From positions 248,001 to 312,000 of the forward strand of contig NZ_LVCF01000035.1 in the NCBI RefSeq assembly GCF_001594145.1: a DNA stretch of 64,000 nt. The letters run 5' to 3'. The stretch is from Branchiibius sp. NY16-3462-2. Its GTDB lineage: Bacteria > Actinomycetota > Actinomycetes > Actinomycetales > Dermatophilaceae. Made by a program: the position numbers and the translations under genes. A model generated the notes under the pieces. The model was not told the DNA's origin. It was given only the letters and a program-made list of their open reading frames with translations, and ran no database searches. Shown one piece after another: positions 53,279-61,821 of this stretch; positions within the stretch are counted from its first letter, which is position 1, and each line of letters opens with the position of its first letter.

Positions 53279-54305
53279 TGGACCACCCTGCCAGCTGCAC
53301 GGTGTCGACCCATCGTGTGCCCGCGCACCTGAGGGCGGCGATGTCCGCATCGACCATCAGTCGTGCCAGAGCATGGCCATCGACCGATGCCTTCCAGCCC
53401 AGGTCCTGCGCGGCGCGGGCGGGGTTGCCGATCAAGGCATCGACTTCGGTCGGGCGCAAGTACCGCTCGTCGAAGCGCACGTGGTCCTCCCAGTTCAATC
53501 CGGCGTGCTCGAAAGCGGTCTGCAGGAAGTCACGCACCGTGATGCCGACGCCCGTCGCCAGGACATAGTCGTTGGGGGTGTCCGTCTGCAGCATTCGCCA
53601 CATCCCCTCGACGTACTCCGGCGCGTAGCCCCAGTCCCGCACCGAGTCCAGGTTGCCCATGAACAGTTCCTTTTGTTGGCCTGCTTTGATCGCGGCGACG
53701 GCGCGCGTGATCTTGCGGGTCACGAAGGTCTCACCACGACGCGGTGACTCGTGGTTGAAGAGGATCCCGTTGACCGCGAACAGGTCGTAGGCCTCACGAT
53801 AGTTCTTGGTGATCCAGTAGCTGTACAGCTTGGCCGCGGCGTACGGCGACCGGGGATAGAAAGGTGAGTCTTCATCCTGGGGCGGGGGCGTACTTCCGTA
53901 CAGCTCTGAGGAACTGGCCTGGTAGTAGCGGGTGTCGATACCGGCCAGACGCACCGCCTCCAGCATGCGTATCGACCCGGTGCCAGTGACATCGGCGGTG
54001 TGCTCGGGCTCATCGAAGGAGACCCGCACGTGCGACTGGGCGGCCAGGTTGTACACCTCCGCGGGTCGGATCTGGCTCAGGAGGGTGACCAGGCGAGCAC
54101 CATCCCCGAGGTCGGCATAATGCAGGAACAGCCGGGCGTCCGCGTCGTGGGGGTCCTGGTAGAGGTGGTCGATCCGGTGTGTGTTGAAGGTCGAGGCCCG
54201 GCGAATCAGGCCATGCACCTCGTAGCCCTGGTGCAGGAGGAATTCGGCGAGGTAGGAGCCGTCCTGGCCGGTGATGCCGGTGATCAAGGCGCGTTTGCGG
54301 GTCAT
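53271..54305 (-). CDS. gmd: GDP-mannose 4,6-dehydratase Gmd
   Basis: First step from GDP-mannose to GDP-fucose or GDP-rhamnose. The 344-aa SDR has ITGITGQDGSYLAEFLL at residues 8-24, the catalytic block QASSSELYGS (about 128-137) and YxxxK as YAAAKLYSYW (about 154-163), plus NHESPRRGETFVTRKI typical of Gmd. Overlaps the O-antigen-ligase-like gene by 4 bases and fcl by 8. Confidence 0.96.
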   Translation of the reverse strand: MTRKRALITGITGQDGSYLAEFLLHQGYEVHGLIRRASTFNTHRIDHLYQDPHDADARLFLHYADLGDGARLVTLLSQIRPAEVYNLAAQSHVRVSFDEPEHTADVTGTGSIRMLEAVRLAGIDTRYYQASSSELYGSTPPPQDEDSPFYPRSPYAAAKLYSYWITKNYREAYDLFAVNGILFNHESPRRGETFVTRKITRAVAAIKAGQQKELFMGNLDSVRDWGYAPEYVEGMWRMLQTDTPNDYVLATGVGITVRDFLQTAFEHAGLNWEDHVRFDERYLRPTEVDALIGNPARAAQDLGWKASVDGHALARLMVDADIAALRCAGTRWVDTVQLAGWSNA

Positions 54306-55663
54306 CTGTATTCGTCTCGCTGTTCAACGGTTGTGGAAGGGTCGCTGGCGACGGGATCCAACGTGGGCGGTTCGCCGATATCCCGGTCCCAGTGGGTGTG
54401 CGCGATCGTGGCAATGCCGGCGCCGTGGGGTGGGTAGGACAACAGGCGCAGGCCGCAGCCGAACAACATCATCCACAGTGTGCCAGCGCCGTCCCAGGCA
54501 TCCAGGGCCACGAAGGTGCCAGCGCCGGTGATGAGGAACAACGACAGGCCAAAGTCGACGCGGCGTCGCATGGCCAGGACGGCAACCACGAGAATCACGC
54601 CCAACAAGGCCATACCCAACCAGCCCAACCGCATCCCACTGAGCACCAACTGCGAGTCGACCGTCACCGTGATGTCCTGGGCGCGGTCCGGCGCCTGGAT
54701 GAGCCATACGTTCGCCGGAAGGTCGCCCAGACCGTAGCCGAGGGGACGGGCCAGCAGGATCCGGGGGAGAAGCGAGTAGATGGCGGCACGGTATTCCATG
54801 CTGTTGGCCAGCGCGTCACTGCTGCTGGTGACCGGCTGCCAGACCTTGCTCGCGTAGTACCAGAGGGTCGCCAATCCGATGAGCGCAGCCAGGAACAGGA
54901 CACCGAAATGGCGCGCCATGAAGCGGGCCAGGCCGGGTAGGACCATGAAGATCACGACGCCTACGGCGATCCCGAGTGGTCCACGGCTGCCGGTCGCGTA
55001 GATCCCGGCCATGAGGAGCAGCATGGTCGGCCATCGCAGCCACCACGCCCGCAGACAGGCGTAGGCGAACGGTATGGCAAGACCCAGAAGGACCCCGAGG
55101 ATCAGCGGATGTTCGGCTCCCACCACGGCGCGCGCCGAATTGTCCCGGAAGTAGCTGGCGAACTCCGCGTCGCGGCCGAAGATCGACGTGCCGATGGCGA
55201 ATTCCACCACTGCCAGGGCAGCGGAGAGGCAGGCGACCGCCGTGATGGATCTAGCGAGGTAGTTCATCGCGTCGCGCGAGCTGCAGATCACGCAGCCCGC
55301 GCAGATCGCCAGTGGGAACGTCACGAAGAAACGTTGCCCGTTGGCGTCCGCGAGCACCGATCCGCTCACCAGGAGACTCATCGTGTATCCGGCCGCGCCT
55401 ACCAGAAGAGCAAGGAGGTAACCCATGCCGGGGACCGCCTTCACCGGGCCGTGCGGCCCGATCCCCATGAGGAGGACGAGCACGAGCAGCGCCGTGAGGG
55501 TCACTCGCCCCGGCACGCCGGTCTTTGCCAACAGCGAGAAGTTGTAAACACCGAGAAGGAACGCGGCGACAGACACTTTGAAGGTCAAGCCCAGGCGAGT
55601 GCTCTCGGGTCGCGACGCCACTGCGGTGGCCGACTCGGGCGAGTCGCGGAGCGCGATGGTCAT
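54302..55663 (-). CDS. O-antigen ligase/polymerase (Wzy/WaaL)-like membrane protein
   Basis: A 453-aa polytopic membrane protein with about eleven helices and a periplasmic-type loop (residues about 265-330) followed by GYGLGDLP, the pattern of the Wzy_C/O-antigen ligase family. It likely polymerises or transfers the polysaccharide repeat outside the cell. Overlaps the glycosyltransferase gene upstream and gmd downstream by 4 bases each. Sequence is too divergent to separate polymerase from ligase. Confidence 0.75.
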   Translation of the reverse strand: MTIALRDSPESATAVASRPESTRLGLTFKVSVAAFLLGVYNFSLLAKTGVPGRVTLTALLVLVLLMGIGPHGPVKAVPGMGYLLALLVGAAGYTMSLLVSGSVLADANGQRFFVTFPLAICAGCVICSSRDAMNYLARSITAVACLSAALAVVEFAIGTSIFGRDAEFASYFRDNSARAVVGAEHPLILGVLLGLAIPFAYACLRAWWLRWPTMLLLMAGIYATGSRGPLGIAVGVVIFMVLPGLARFMARHFGVLFLAALIGLATLWYYASKVWQPVTSSSDALANSMEYRAAIYSLLPRILLARPLGYGLGDLPANVWLIQAPDRAQDITVTVDSQLVLSGMRLGWLGMALLGVILVVAVLAMRRRVDFGLSLFLITGAGTFVALDAWDGAGTLWMMLFGCGLRLLSYPPHGAGIATIAHTHWDRDIGEPPTLDPVASDPSTTVEQRDEYR

Positions 55664-57495
55664 GCGGCAGCCTCTCTGCGCCCACAGATGGTTCGAAGGA
55701 CGGCTGACAGAGAGCTCGGATCGTCGTACCAGAACACCTCGGCATCGTCCGCACCACTGATGTCCGACAGGACGGGGGCCAGTTCGCGGTGCACGATGAC
55801 GGGTCGGCCGGCAACGATCGCCTCCGACAGTTTGTTCGGGACGCCGCTACCAAGACGGTTCGAGATGAAAGCAACTGTGTTGCCCTCGAGGATCTCTGCT
55901 GTTGAGTCCGCCCATCCGATGTAGGTCATCCCGGAAGGCAAGGGGCCGGTCGGGGAGGTGGGCCCGAACAGATGGATGGCGATGTCGGGTCCAGCCATCG
56001 TGACAGCCTGGCAGAGCGCGGCCAGACCGCGCTGATTGTGGAATGAGCGGAAGTCACCGGAAAGCACGATGCGTTCGGCCGGCCAGCGAAACGGCGAGAG
56101 TCTGCCCAGGTCGGGCGAGGTCTGCATGGGGAAGATGCTGGTCGGACGCAGCACGTTCAGCCACCGATCGGCGTCAGCGTCACGCCCGGCGATGTAGGAC
56201 ATGGGCAGCCCGGGGGAGAGCGCTTGCAGGGCGAACATCCAGGCGCCGACCGCGAGAAGTTTGGGGTCGCCGGCCGTGCGCCGCGCCCGCCATTGCAACG
56301 CCGCAGCGTCACAGACGTCGAGAATCACGTTCCGGCCGCCGCGATGTAGCCGCCGGGCGAGGTGGCCCATGGGCGGGGACCCCAGGGCGATCAGGATCGT
56401 GACATGTGCCTCCTGGGGCGGCTGGTAATGCCGCGCCGCGGCCATCCTGGCCCGCAGACTCACCTCATGGCGGGGTCCGGTATGGATCGGTGCGACCACG
56501 GCGTCCGGAAAGAGCCGTGTCAGATGCTCCAGCCGGCAGGCGACACCTGTGTGGAGAAACTGTGGTTCGAACTCCGTAATGATCACAACGGAACGACCGG
56601 AGAAGTCTGCAGCGGCATCGGGTGGGCCGAGTCGTCCGTGCTTGGCATCGACGACTCCCCGGACGGCCTGGAAAAGTTCCGGAAGATCCTGCCGGCGGCG
56701 GGTCGCGAACCGCGCTGCGTCCCGCAGCATTTCCCGGCGCCACGGCCACGGCGCGAGCGAGTCCGCGAACTTGTCGGTGAGACGGACCTGGTTACGGTAG
56801 CGAAGGTAGGTCGGATAGGCCCCCGGCTCCTGGTAACCCGTGGCTGCGGGAACCATCAACGTGTGGAAGCCGGCTGCCCGCAGCGAGAGTTGCAGGTCGA
56901 TTTCTTCGACGTAGAGGAAGTAGCTCGGGTCGAAGTCGCCAACCTCAGCCGCCTTCTCGAGGTCGATCAGCAGGATTGCGCCGTCGGCCCAGTCCACAAC
57001 CTCCGGGGTGGTGCCCAGCACGCATTCGGCCCGCGGCCGCCGCAGGTTGTAGTGACCAGAGCGGCCATCGGCATGAATGTAGCCCCCGGTGGAGAACATG
57101 GTCCCTGGTGCCGAGGCGTACTCCAGCAGGGGCGCCGCCACCGCGGCGGCCGGATCAGCTATCAACGCATCAATGAGCAGGGCGACCCCGTCCGATGTCA
57201 GCCGCGCTTCCTGGGTAAGCACCAAGGCATACCGCAGGCCCAACTCCCGTAAGCGCGCCAGTCCGTAATTCGCGGCGGCGGCATAGCCCACGTTGCCCGG
57301 GGCGGCGAGCACCTCGTAGCGATCGTCAGCGGTGAGCGTCACCGGGTCGTCATTGGCGCTGTTATCGACTACGACGACACGCTCCGGCTGGACAGTCCAG
57401 CTGGCGATATGACCGACCAGGTCCTGAACGATGGCAGGGTGACGGTAGTGGATCGTCACCACACCGAAGTTCACATGCACCTGGTTCATTTGCAC
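55660..57495 (-). CDS. Two-domain glycosyltransferase (GT2 WbbL-like + GT-B-like)
   Basis: A 611-aa fusion. Residues 1 to about 290 form a GT2 rhamnosyltransferase-like domain (VVTIHYRHPAIVQDLV, VVVVDNSANDD nucleotide site, GAILLIDLEKAAEVGDFD and FLYVEEIDLQLSLRAAGF active-site segment). Residues about 305-611 form a second domain with a GT-B/GT4-like end (GVPNKLSEAIVAGRPVIVH). The N-domain resembles WbbL/fucosyl- or rhamnosyltransferases. It is the first gene of a five-gene operon and has a GAGGTG ribosome binding site. It may be the transferase that uses the GDP-fucose made by Gmd and Fcl. Confidence 0.85.
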   Translation of the reverse strand: MQMNQVHVNFGVVTIHYRHPAIVQDLVGHIASWTVQPERVVVVDNSANDDPVTLTADDRYEVLAAPGNVGYAAAANYGLARLRELGLRYALVLTQEARLTSDGVALLIDALIADPAAAVAAPLLEYASAPGTMFSTGGYIHADGRSGHYNLRRPRAECVLGTTPEVVDWADGAILLIDLEKAAEVGDFDPSYFLYVEEIDLQLSLRAAGFHTLMVPAATGYQEPGAYPTYLRYRNQVRLTDKFADSLAPWPWRREMLRDAARFATRRRQDLPELFQAVRGVVDAKHGRLGPPDAAADFSGRSVVIITEFEPQFLHTGVACRLEHLTRLFPDAVVAPIHTGPRHEVSLRARMAAARHYQPPQEAHVTILIALGSPPMGHLARRLHRGGRNVILDVCDAAALQWRARRTAGDPKLLAVGAWMFALQALSPGLPMSYIAGRDADADRWLNVLRPTSIFPMQTSPDLGRLSPFRWPAERIVLSGDFRSFHNQRGLAALCQAVTMAGPDIAIHLFGPTSPTGPLPSGMTYIGWADSTAEILEGNTVAFISNRLGSGVPNKLSEAIVAGRPVIVHRELAPVLSDISGADDAEVFWYDDPSSLSAVLRTICGRREAAA

Positions 57496-57655
57496 CTCAC
57501 GGACCGACCGGTAGGCATCGCCACCGGTGAAGCTACGTCAGCGTAATCCGCAGCACCGTGTGAACCAAGTCACGACGAGCGGTTTACCAAACTCTTAGCT
57601 ACCGAACAGTAAGAGATCGTTGACCTACGCTTGCGTAGGTGGTGGAATGTGACGC
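57496..57655. promoter_or_regulatory. Divergent promoter region of the exopolysaccharide genes
   Basis: Between the minus-strand operon and the WecG/TagA gene. It contains TACCAAAC (57585) and TACCGAACAGTAA (57600-57612), a CTCTTA/TAAGAG dyad (57592-57615) and a CCTACG/CGTAGG hairpin (57622-57637). No clear -35/-10 pair. The TACCGAAC element recurs upstream of the tyrosine kinase gene. Confidence 0.4.
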
Positions 57656-58489
57656 GTGTTACACACTAGCCCGGGACTCGTGAGTCTCCCCGCCGCACCG
57701 GCGACCAAGACAGTGTTCGACACCACGACAGTGTTCGACTCGGCACGACGCGCCCGCGAAGAGCGCATCGGTCGGATCGATTTCACCGTCGCGACCCTCG
57801 ACGAGGCGGTGGACCAGGTGCTCGCCGATGCCGTCTCGGACGGGCGCAGCACCGGATGGTCCATCCGGTTGGCGGGCGCCCACGCAGTGGTGACTGCCGA
57901 GGAGGACGCTGCGTACGCCGAAATCCTCAACGGCCCTGGCGCCACCTACGCCGACGGCGCCCCCATCGAATGGATCATGAAACATCGCCGGGTCCCGGGG
58001 GCGGGACGGGTCCGTGGGCCCTCGCTCTTCCGGGAGTGCTTGCGCCGCGGCCAGGACCTCGGGGTCCGGCATTTCCTGCTCGGCACGACCGAAGAGACCC
58101 TGGCATCGCTGACGGCGGAGATCTCCAACTGCTACCCCGCCGCCAAGATCGCCGGCCACTGGGCGCCGCCCTTCGGACCGATCGACGACGCCTTCGTGAC
58201 TGCGGCCGTCGAGCAGATCGCCGACACCGGACCGCACCTCATCTGGGTGGCCGTCGGCGCACCGAAGCAGGAGGTTGCTGCGCTGCGCCTGGCCGAGGCA
58301 ACCGGTGCGATCTGTATCGGAGTCGGCGCGGCGTTCGACTTCGTCGCGAAGACCAAGCCGGAGGCGCCGGGCTGGATGCAGACCGCCGGTGTCGAATGGC
58401 TCTTCCGGTTGGCCAGCGAACCCCGCCGCCTTGCCCACCGCTATCTGGTCGGCAACGCCCAGTTCCTGCGCATCGTCGCCCGCAGCTGA
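57656..58489 (+). CDS. WecG/TagA/CpsF family glycosyltransferase
   Basis: A 277-aa GT26 enzyme of the type that transfers N-acetylmannosamine(uronic acid) to a lipid-linked sugar. Conserved blocks: WSIRLAGAHAVVTAEED, ATYADGAPIEWIMKHR (catalytic Asp), GPSLFRECLRRGQDLGVRHFLLG, WVAVGAPKQE and GVGAAFDFVAKTKPEAPGWMQTAGVEWLFRL. GTG 57656 is the longest start; a GTG at 57680 or 57713 would remove only non-conserved residues. It suggests that the polysaccharide contains ManNAc or a similar sugar. Confidence 0.9.
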   Translation: MLHTSPGLVSLPAAPATKTVFDTTTVFDSARRAREERIGRIDFTVATLDEAVDQVLADAVSDGRSTGWSIRLAGAHAVVTAEEDAAYAEILNGPGATYADGAPIEWIMKHRRVPGAGRVRGPSLFRECLRRGQDLGVRHFLLGTTEETLASLTAEISNCYPAAKIAGHWAPPFGPIDDAFVTAAVEQIADTGPHLIWVAVGAPKQEVAALRLAEATGAICIGVGAAFDFVAKTKPEAPGWMQTAGVEWLFRLASEPRRLAHRYLVGNAQFLRIVARS

Positions 58490-58515
58490 CACCCCAGCCC
58501 GCAGATAGAGCGGAT

Positions 58516-58560
58516 AGAAAGGAAGGCCCCCGTCCGAACGGACCGGGGGCCTTCCTTTCT
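58516..58560. terminator. Bidirectional terminator between wecG-type and tyrosine kinase genes
   Basis: Arms 58516-58535 and 58540-58560 pair over 20 bp with one bulged base around loop GAAC. The minus and plus sides both end in A/T-rich AGAAAGG/CCTTTCT, giving short U-runs in each direction. Confidence 0.85.
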
Positions 58561-58566
58561 ACCTGT

Positions 58567-60012
58567 TCACTTCTTGGAGCGTTGACGGCGCAATGCGCGC
58601 TCGCGTGATCCGCGCTGCGTTGACGGGGCAGCGACTTCGCGTCCGTAATAGGTGCCGTACCCGCTGCCGTAGTAGGACTGCATGTCCCGCTGGGTGAGTT
58701 TGTTCATCACCACACCGAGAATGTCCGCGTGCACCTCCCGCAGGCTGCGCAAAGAGGTCTCCAACTGGTGATCGAGGGTCTTGCCCGCGGTGATCACGAC
58801 CACGACACCATCGACCTGGGTGCCCAGGATCGCCGCATCGGTCACCGGCAGCAGCGGGGGAGCGTCGATGACGACGAAGTACTCCTGTGACAGGTCATCC
58901 AACAAAGCCTTCATGGCCTTCGACCCGACCATCTCGCTGGGGTTGGGCGGGGTGAGACCCGCTGCCAGTACCGACAGGTTGGGCGTCTCGGGAGCTTCCT
59001 GCAGGACGTCGGCCAGGTCGACCCGGTGGGCAAGGACCTCCGCCAGGCCGGCGCCATCCAGCAGGCCGAAGCCGGTGGCCACCGAGGGCCGCCGAAGGTC
59101 AGCATCCACCAGGAGGGTTCGCTCTCCGGACAGGGCGACGGACGCCGCGATGTTGGCCGCCACCGTGGACTTACCGTCGTCCGGGTTGGGACTGGATACG
59201 ACGATCACGCGTAGCGTGCGGTCCACGTTCATGTACTGCAGACTGGTCCGCATCTTTAGGAACGCTTCAGCGGTGATCAGGCCCTCGGTGTCCGTGCGCA
59301 CTCCCTCGCCGACAACGATCGGGATCCTCTGCTCGGACTTGCTGAGCTGGGAGTTCTGCGGCACCGACCCGAGCACGGGTACGCCGAACTGCTCGCGGAC
59401 CTTGTTGGGGTCGCGCAACCGGCCGTCCATCTGACTGCGGACCATCGCAAGGCCGATTCCGGCGAGCAGACCGACGATGCCAGCGATGATCAGGTCGAGC
59501 TTGGTATTGGGGGACACCGGCGAGGACGGCAACTGGGCCGGGTCCACCACGTCCACGCGCAAGGAGTTCGCGCTGCTGCCCTCGATCTGCTTCACCTGGG
59601 CCGCGAGCGCCTTGACCCAGGCGTTCGCGATCGCCTGAGCCTGTTCGGGGCTGCTCGCGTTGGCGGAGATCCGCAGCAGCACGGTGTCGGTGGGCTGCTC
59701 GACGCTGATCTGGTTGATCAGGGCCGCGGGGGTGGTCTGCAGATTGAGGTCGTCAATCACGCGTTCGGCGACGGCCCGGCTCTGTGCGACATCGACGTAC
59801 GACGTGGCGCGCGACTTGGCCAATTGATCGCCGAACGAGGCCTCGGACAGGTTCTGCGACGGACCCGCCGTCACATAACCCGACGACGACGCCTGGTAGA
59901 CCCTGGGTTGGAACAGGTCCCAGACGAACATCACCGCGATCGCGGCCAGGGTGGCGGCGATGATGACTTTCCAATGGCGGCGCAGGATCCGGTAGTACTC
60001 ATCGATGCGCAT
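58567..60012 (-). CDS. Polysaccharide co-polymerase/tyrosine autokinase (BY-kinase)
   Basis: A 481-aa fusion of a Wzz-type chain-length determinant and a bacterial tyrosine kinase. N-terminal part: helices at about residues 16-35 and 176-196 flank the extracytoplasmic loop. Kinase part: Walker A SPNPDDGKSTVAANIA (about 274-289), Walker A' VDADLRRP, Walker B VVIDAPPLLPVTDA. The C-terminal tail has a Tyr cluster (MQSYYGSGYGTYYG, five tyrosines) as autophosphorylation site. It controls chain length and export of the capsule or exopolysaccharide. Ribosome binding site GGGAGG precedes ATG 60012. Confidence 0.93.
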   Translation of the reverse strand: MRIDEYYRILRRHWKVIIAATLAAIAVMFVWDLFQPRVYQASSSGYVTAGPSQNLSEASFGDQLAKSRATSYVDVAQSRAVAERVIDDLNLQTTPAALINQISVEQPTDTVLLRISANASSPEQAQAIANAWVKALAAQVKQIEGSSANSLRVDVVDPAQLPSSPVSPNTKLDLIIAGIVGLLAGIGLAMVRSQMDGRLRDPNKVREQFGVPVLGSVPQNSQLSKSEQRIPIVVGEGVRTDTEGLITAEAFLKMRTSLQYMNVDRTLRVIVVSSPNPDDGKSTVAANIAASVALSGERTLLVDADLRRPSVATGFGLLDGAGLAEVLAHRVDLADVLQEAPETPNLSVLAAGLTPPNPSEMVGSKAMKALLDDLSQEYFVVIDAPPLLPVTDAAILGTQVDGVVVVITAGKTLDHQLETSLRSLREVHADILGVVMNKLTQRDMQSYYGSGYGTYYGREVAAPSTQRGSRERALRRQRSKK

Positions 60013-60102
60013 GGGAACCTCCCGAGGTCGCGGCGGGCGCGAGAACGAACGACCGGACAGGTGAGTGAACAGCCGCCGGTGAACCAGATCGGCTTGCTAA
60101 CT

Positions 60103-60133
60103 TACCGAACCGGAAAGTGGCGTGCGTCACTTT
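60103..60133. promoter_or_regulatory. TACCGAAC element and AAAGTG/CACTTT dyad upstream of the tyrosine kinase gene
   Basis: TACCGAACCGGAA at 60103-60115 matches TACCGAACAGTAA at 57600-57612 in 11 of 13 positions. It adjoins a dyad, AAAGTG (60114-60119) and CACTTT (60128-60133). Likely a shared regulatory site of the exopolysaccharide genes. Confidence 0.4.
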
Positions 60134-60211
60134 ACCCCAGGGATCGGATGCAACCTAAGTCCGGCTCACCAGCGCGGTATGCAGCAAGATGCGGTGGTGG
60201 AGGTTTCCTTC

Positions 60212-60487
60212 GTGAGCGAAGTCATCGAATGGCGGGGACCGGCGCCGTACCTGTTCGCGCCGGTGACCAGCCCGGCGACCGATGACGTCGCCGATTGGAT
60301 CGAATTCAGCTACGGCTGGGGCTGCATCCCCGTGACCGCGCGATTGGGCGCCACGACGTGGGAGACATCCTTGATGCCCAAGGACGGCCGCTACCTGGTG
60401 CCGTTGCGGGTGAGCGTGCAGCGAGCCGAGCGGGTCGGCCTCGGAGACGAGGTGCGGATCGGTCTGGAGCTGAGGCCCGCGTCGTGA
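60212..60487 (+). CDS. DUF1905 domain protein
   Basis: A 91-aa protein consisting of one DUF1905 beta-barrel-like domain (SEVIEWRGPAPYLFAPV start; WGCIPVTARLGATTWETSLMPKDGRYLVPLRVSVQ). GTG 60212 is chosen because GGAGG lies 8 bases upstream and the protein then begins where family members begin; an in-frame ATG at 60179 is less likely. Overlaps the next gene by 4 bases. Function unknown. Confidence 0.8.
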   Translation: MSEVIEWRGPAPYLFAPVTSPATDDVADWIEFSYGWGCIPVTARLGATTWETSLMPKDGRYLVPLRVSVQRAERVGLGDEVRIGLELRPAS

Positions 60488-61353
60488 CCATCGTCCTGGA
60501 CGGTGGACTGTCCAACGCGCTGGTCGACCGCGGTCACGATCTGGCTGACGACCTCTGGACCGCCCGGCTGCTCGCCGACGACCCGGCAGAGATCGTGGCC
60601 GTTCATCGTGACTACTTCGCCGCCGGAGCCCAGGTGGCCACCAGCGCCAGTTATCAGGCCAGCGTCGGCGGGTTCACCGCCGCCGGGATGTCGCGACGTA
60701 CGGCCGAGGAACTCATCAAGCGCAGTGTCCGCCTGGCCCGGGAGGCGACCGACGAGGTGCCGGGCCGGCTGGTCGCCGCATCCGTTGGTCCGTACGGCGC
60801 GGTGCTGGGCGACGGCTCGGAGTACCGCGGCAACTACGGTCTGTCGGCCGCCCAACTACGTGACTTCCACGCACCCCGGATCGAACTGCTGGCCGGCGAG
60901 CAGCCGGACCTGCTGGCGGTGGAGACGATCCCGGACCTGCTCGAGGCCCAGGTGCTGGTCGAACTCATCGGCCAGGTCGGCGTACCCGCATGGTTGTCCT
61001 TCACCATCGACGGCGACCACACGCGCGCAGGGCAACCACTGACCGAGGCGTTCGCGGTCGCTGCCGACGCGCCCGGCGTGGTGGCCGCCGGGGTCAACTG
61101 TTGTGTGCCGGACGACGTCCTACCGGCCATCGGACTGGCCACGCAGGCCAGTGGGAAGCCGGCGGTCGCCTACCCGAACGCGGGCGAGACCTGGGATGCC
61201 GAGCACCACCGGTGGGTCGGTGATCCAACGTACGACGTGCGCCTGGTCCCAGCGTGGCTGGACTCGGGCGCACAGTACGTGGGCGGTTGCTGCCGCGTCG
61301 GTCCGGCCGGGATCGCGCAGGTCGCCGAGGTCGTTTCCGCACGGTCGGCTTGA
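60484..61353 (+). CDS. mmuM: Homocysteine S-methyltransferase (MmuM type)
   Basis: Cobalamin-independent transfer of a methyl group from S-methylmethionine or S-adenosylmethionine to homocysteine. The 289-aa protein equals the zinc domain of MetH: substrate loop LDGGLSNAL (residues about 5-13), zinc cysteines in GVNCCVPDD (about 204-212) and GGCCRVGPAG (about 267-276). It gives a second, B12-independent methionine route besides metH. GTG 60484 overlaps the DUF1905 stop. Confidence 0.92.
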   Translation: MTIVLDGGLSNALVDRGHDLADDLWTARLLADDPAEIVAVHRDYFAAGAQVATSASYQASVGGFTAAGMSRRTAEELIKRSVRLAREATDEVPGRLVAASVGPYGAVLGDGSEYRGNYGLSAAQLRDFHAPRIELLAGEQPDLLAVETIPDLLEAQVLVELIGQVGVPAWLSFTIDGDHTRAGQPLTEAFAVAADAPGVVAAGVNCCVPDDVLPAIGLATQASGKPAVAYPNAGETWDAEHHRWVGDPTYDVRLVPAWLDSGAQYVGGCCRVGPAGIAQVAEVVSARSA

Positions 61354-61362
61354 CTGGGCGAC

Positions 61363-61821
61363 GTGGACGAACGCTACGAGTTGATCGATGGCCCACCGCC
61401 GCTCGCGGACTACCTGCGGTTGCGCGCCGGATCCGGCCTGACGCCCAAACGCCCGGACCAGGCCGCTCCAGCGCTGACCAACAGCTGGGCCTGGTGCCAC
61501 GTGGCGGAGTCGGCGACCGGGGCGGTGGTCGGGATGGGTCGGGTGATCGGGGATGGCGGGTGGTACTTCCACCTGGCCGACATGGCCACCGATCCGCAGT
61601 ATCAACGGCAGGGGATCGGCCGGGCGGTCATCGACCGGCTGCTGGGCCTGATCCAGCAGCACGCCCCGGAAGACCCGTACGTCACCCTGATGGCTGATGG
61701 GCCCGGGGTGCGGCTGTACGAATCGGTGGGTTTCGTGCCGTCCGCGCCCGGCACGATCGGCATGGTGCTGCGGTCTCGCCCTGCTAGAGAGAGCGCCGAA
61801 TCCGGGCGACTGCCTCAGTGA
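61363..61821 (+). CDS. GNAT family N-acetyltransferase
   Basis: A 152-aa acetyl-CoA-dependent acyltransferase. The acetyl-CoA binding motif A is LADMATDPQYQRQGIGRAVIDRLL (residues about 70-93; Q-x-x-G-I-G), and the C-terminal LYESVGFVP motif is present. Substrate unknown. GTG 61363 follows mmuM by 9 bases. Its 3' end overlaps the convergent aminotransferase gene by 38 bases. Confidence 0.88.
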   Translation: MDERYELIDGPPPLADYLRLRAGSGLTPKRPDQAAPALTNSWAWCHVAESATGAVVGMGRVIGDGGWYFHLADMATDPQYQRQGIGRAVIDRLLGLIQQHAPEDPYVTLMADGPGVRLYESVGFVPSAPGTIGMVLRSRPARESAESGRLPQ

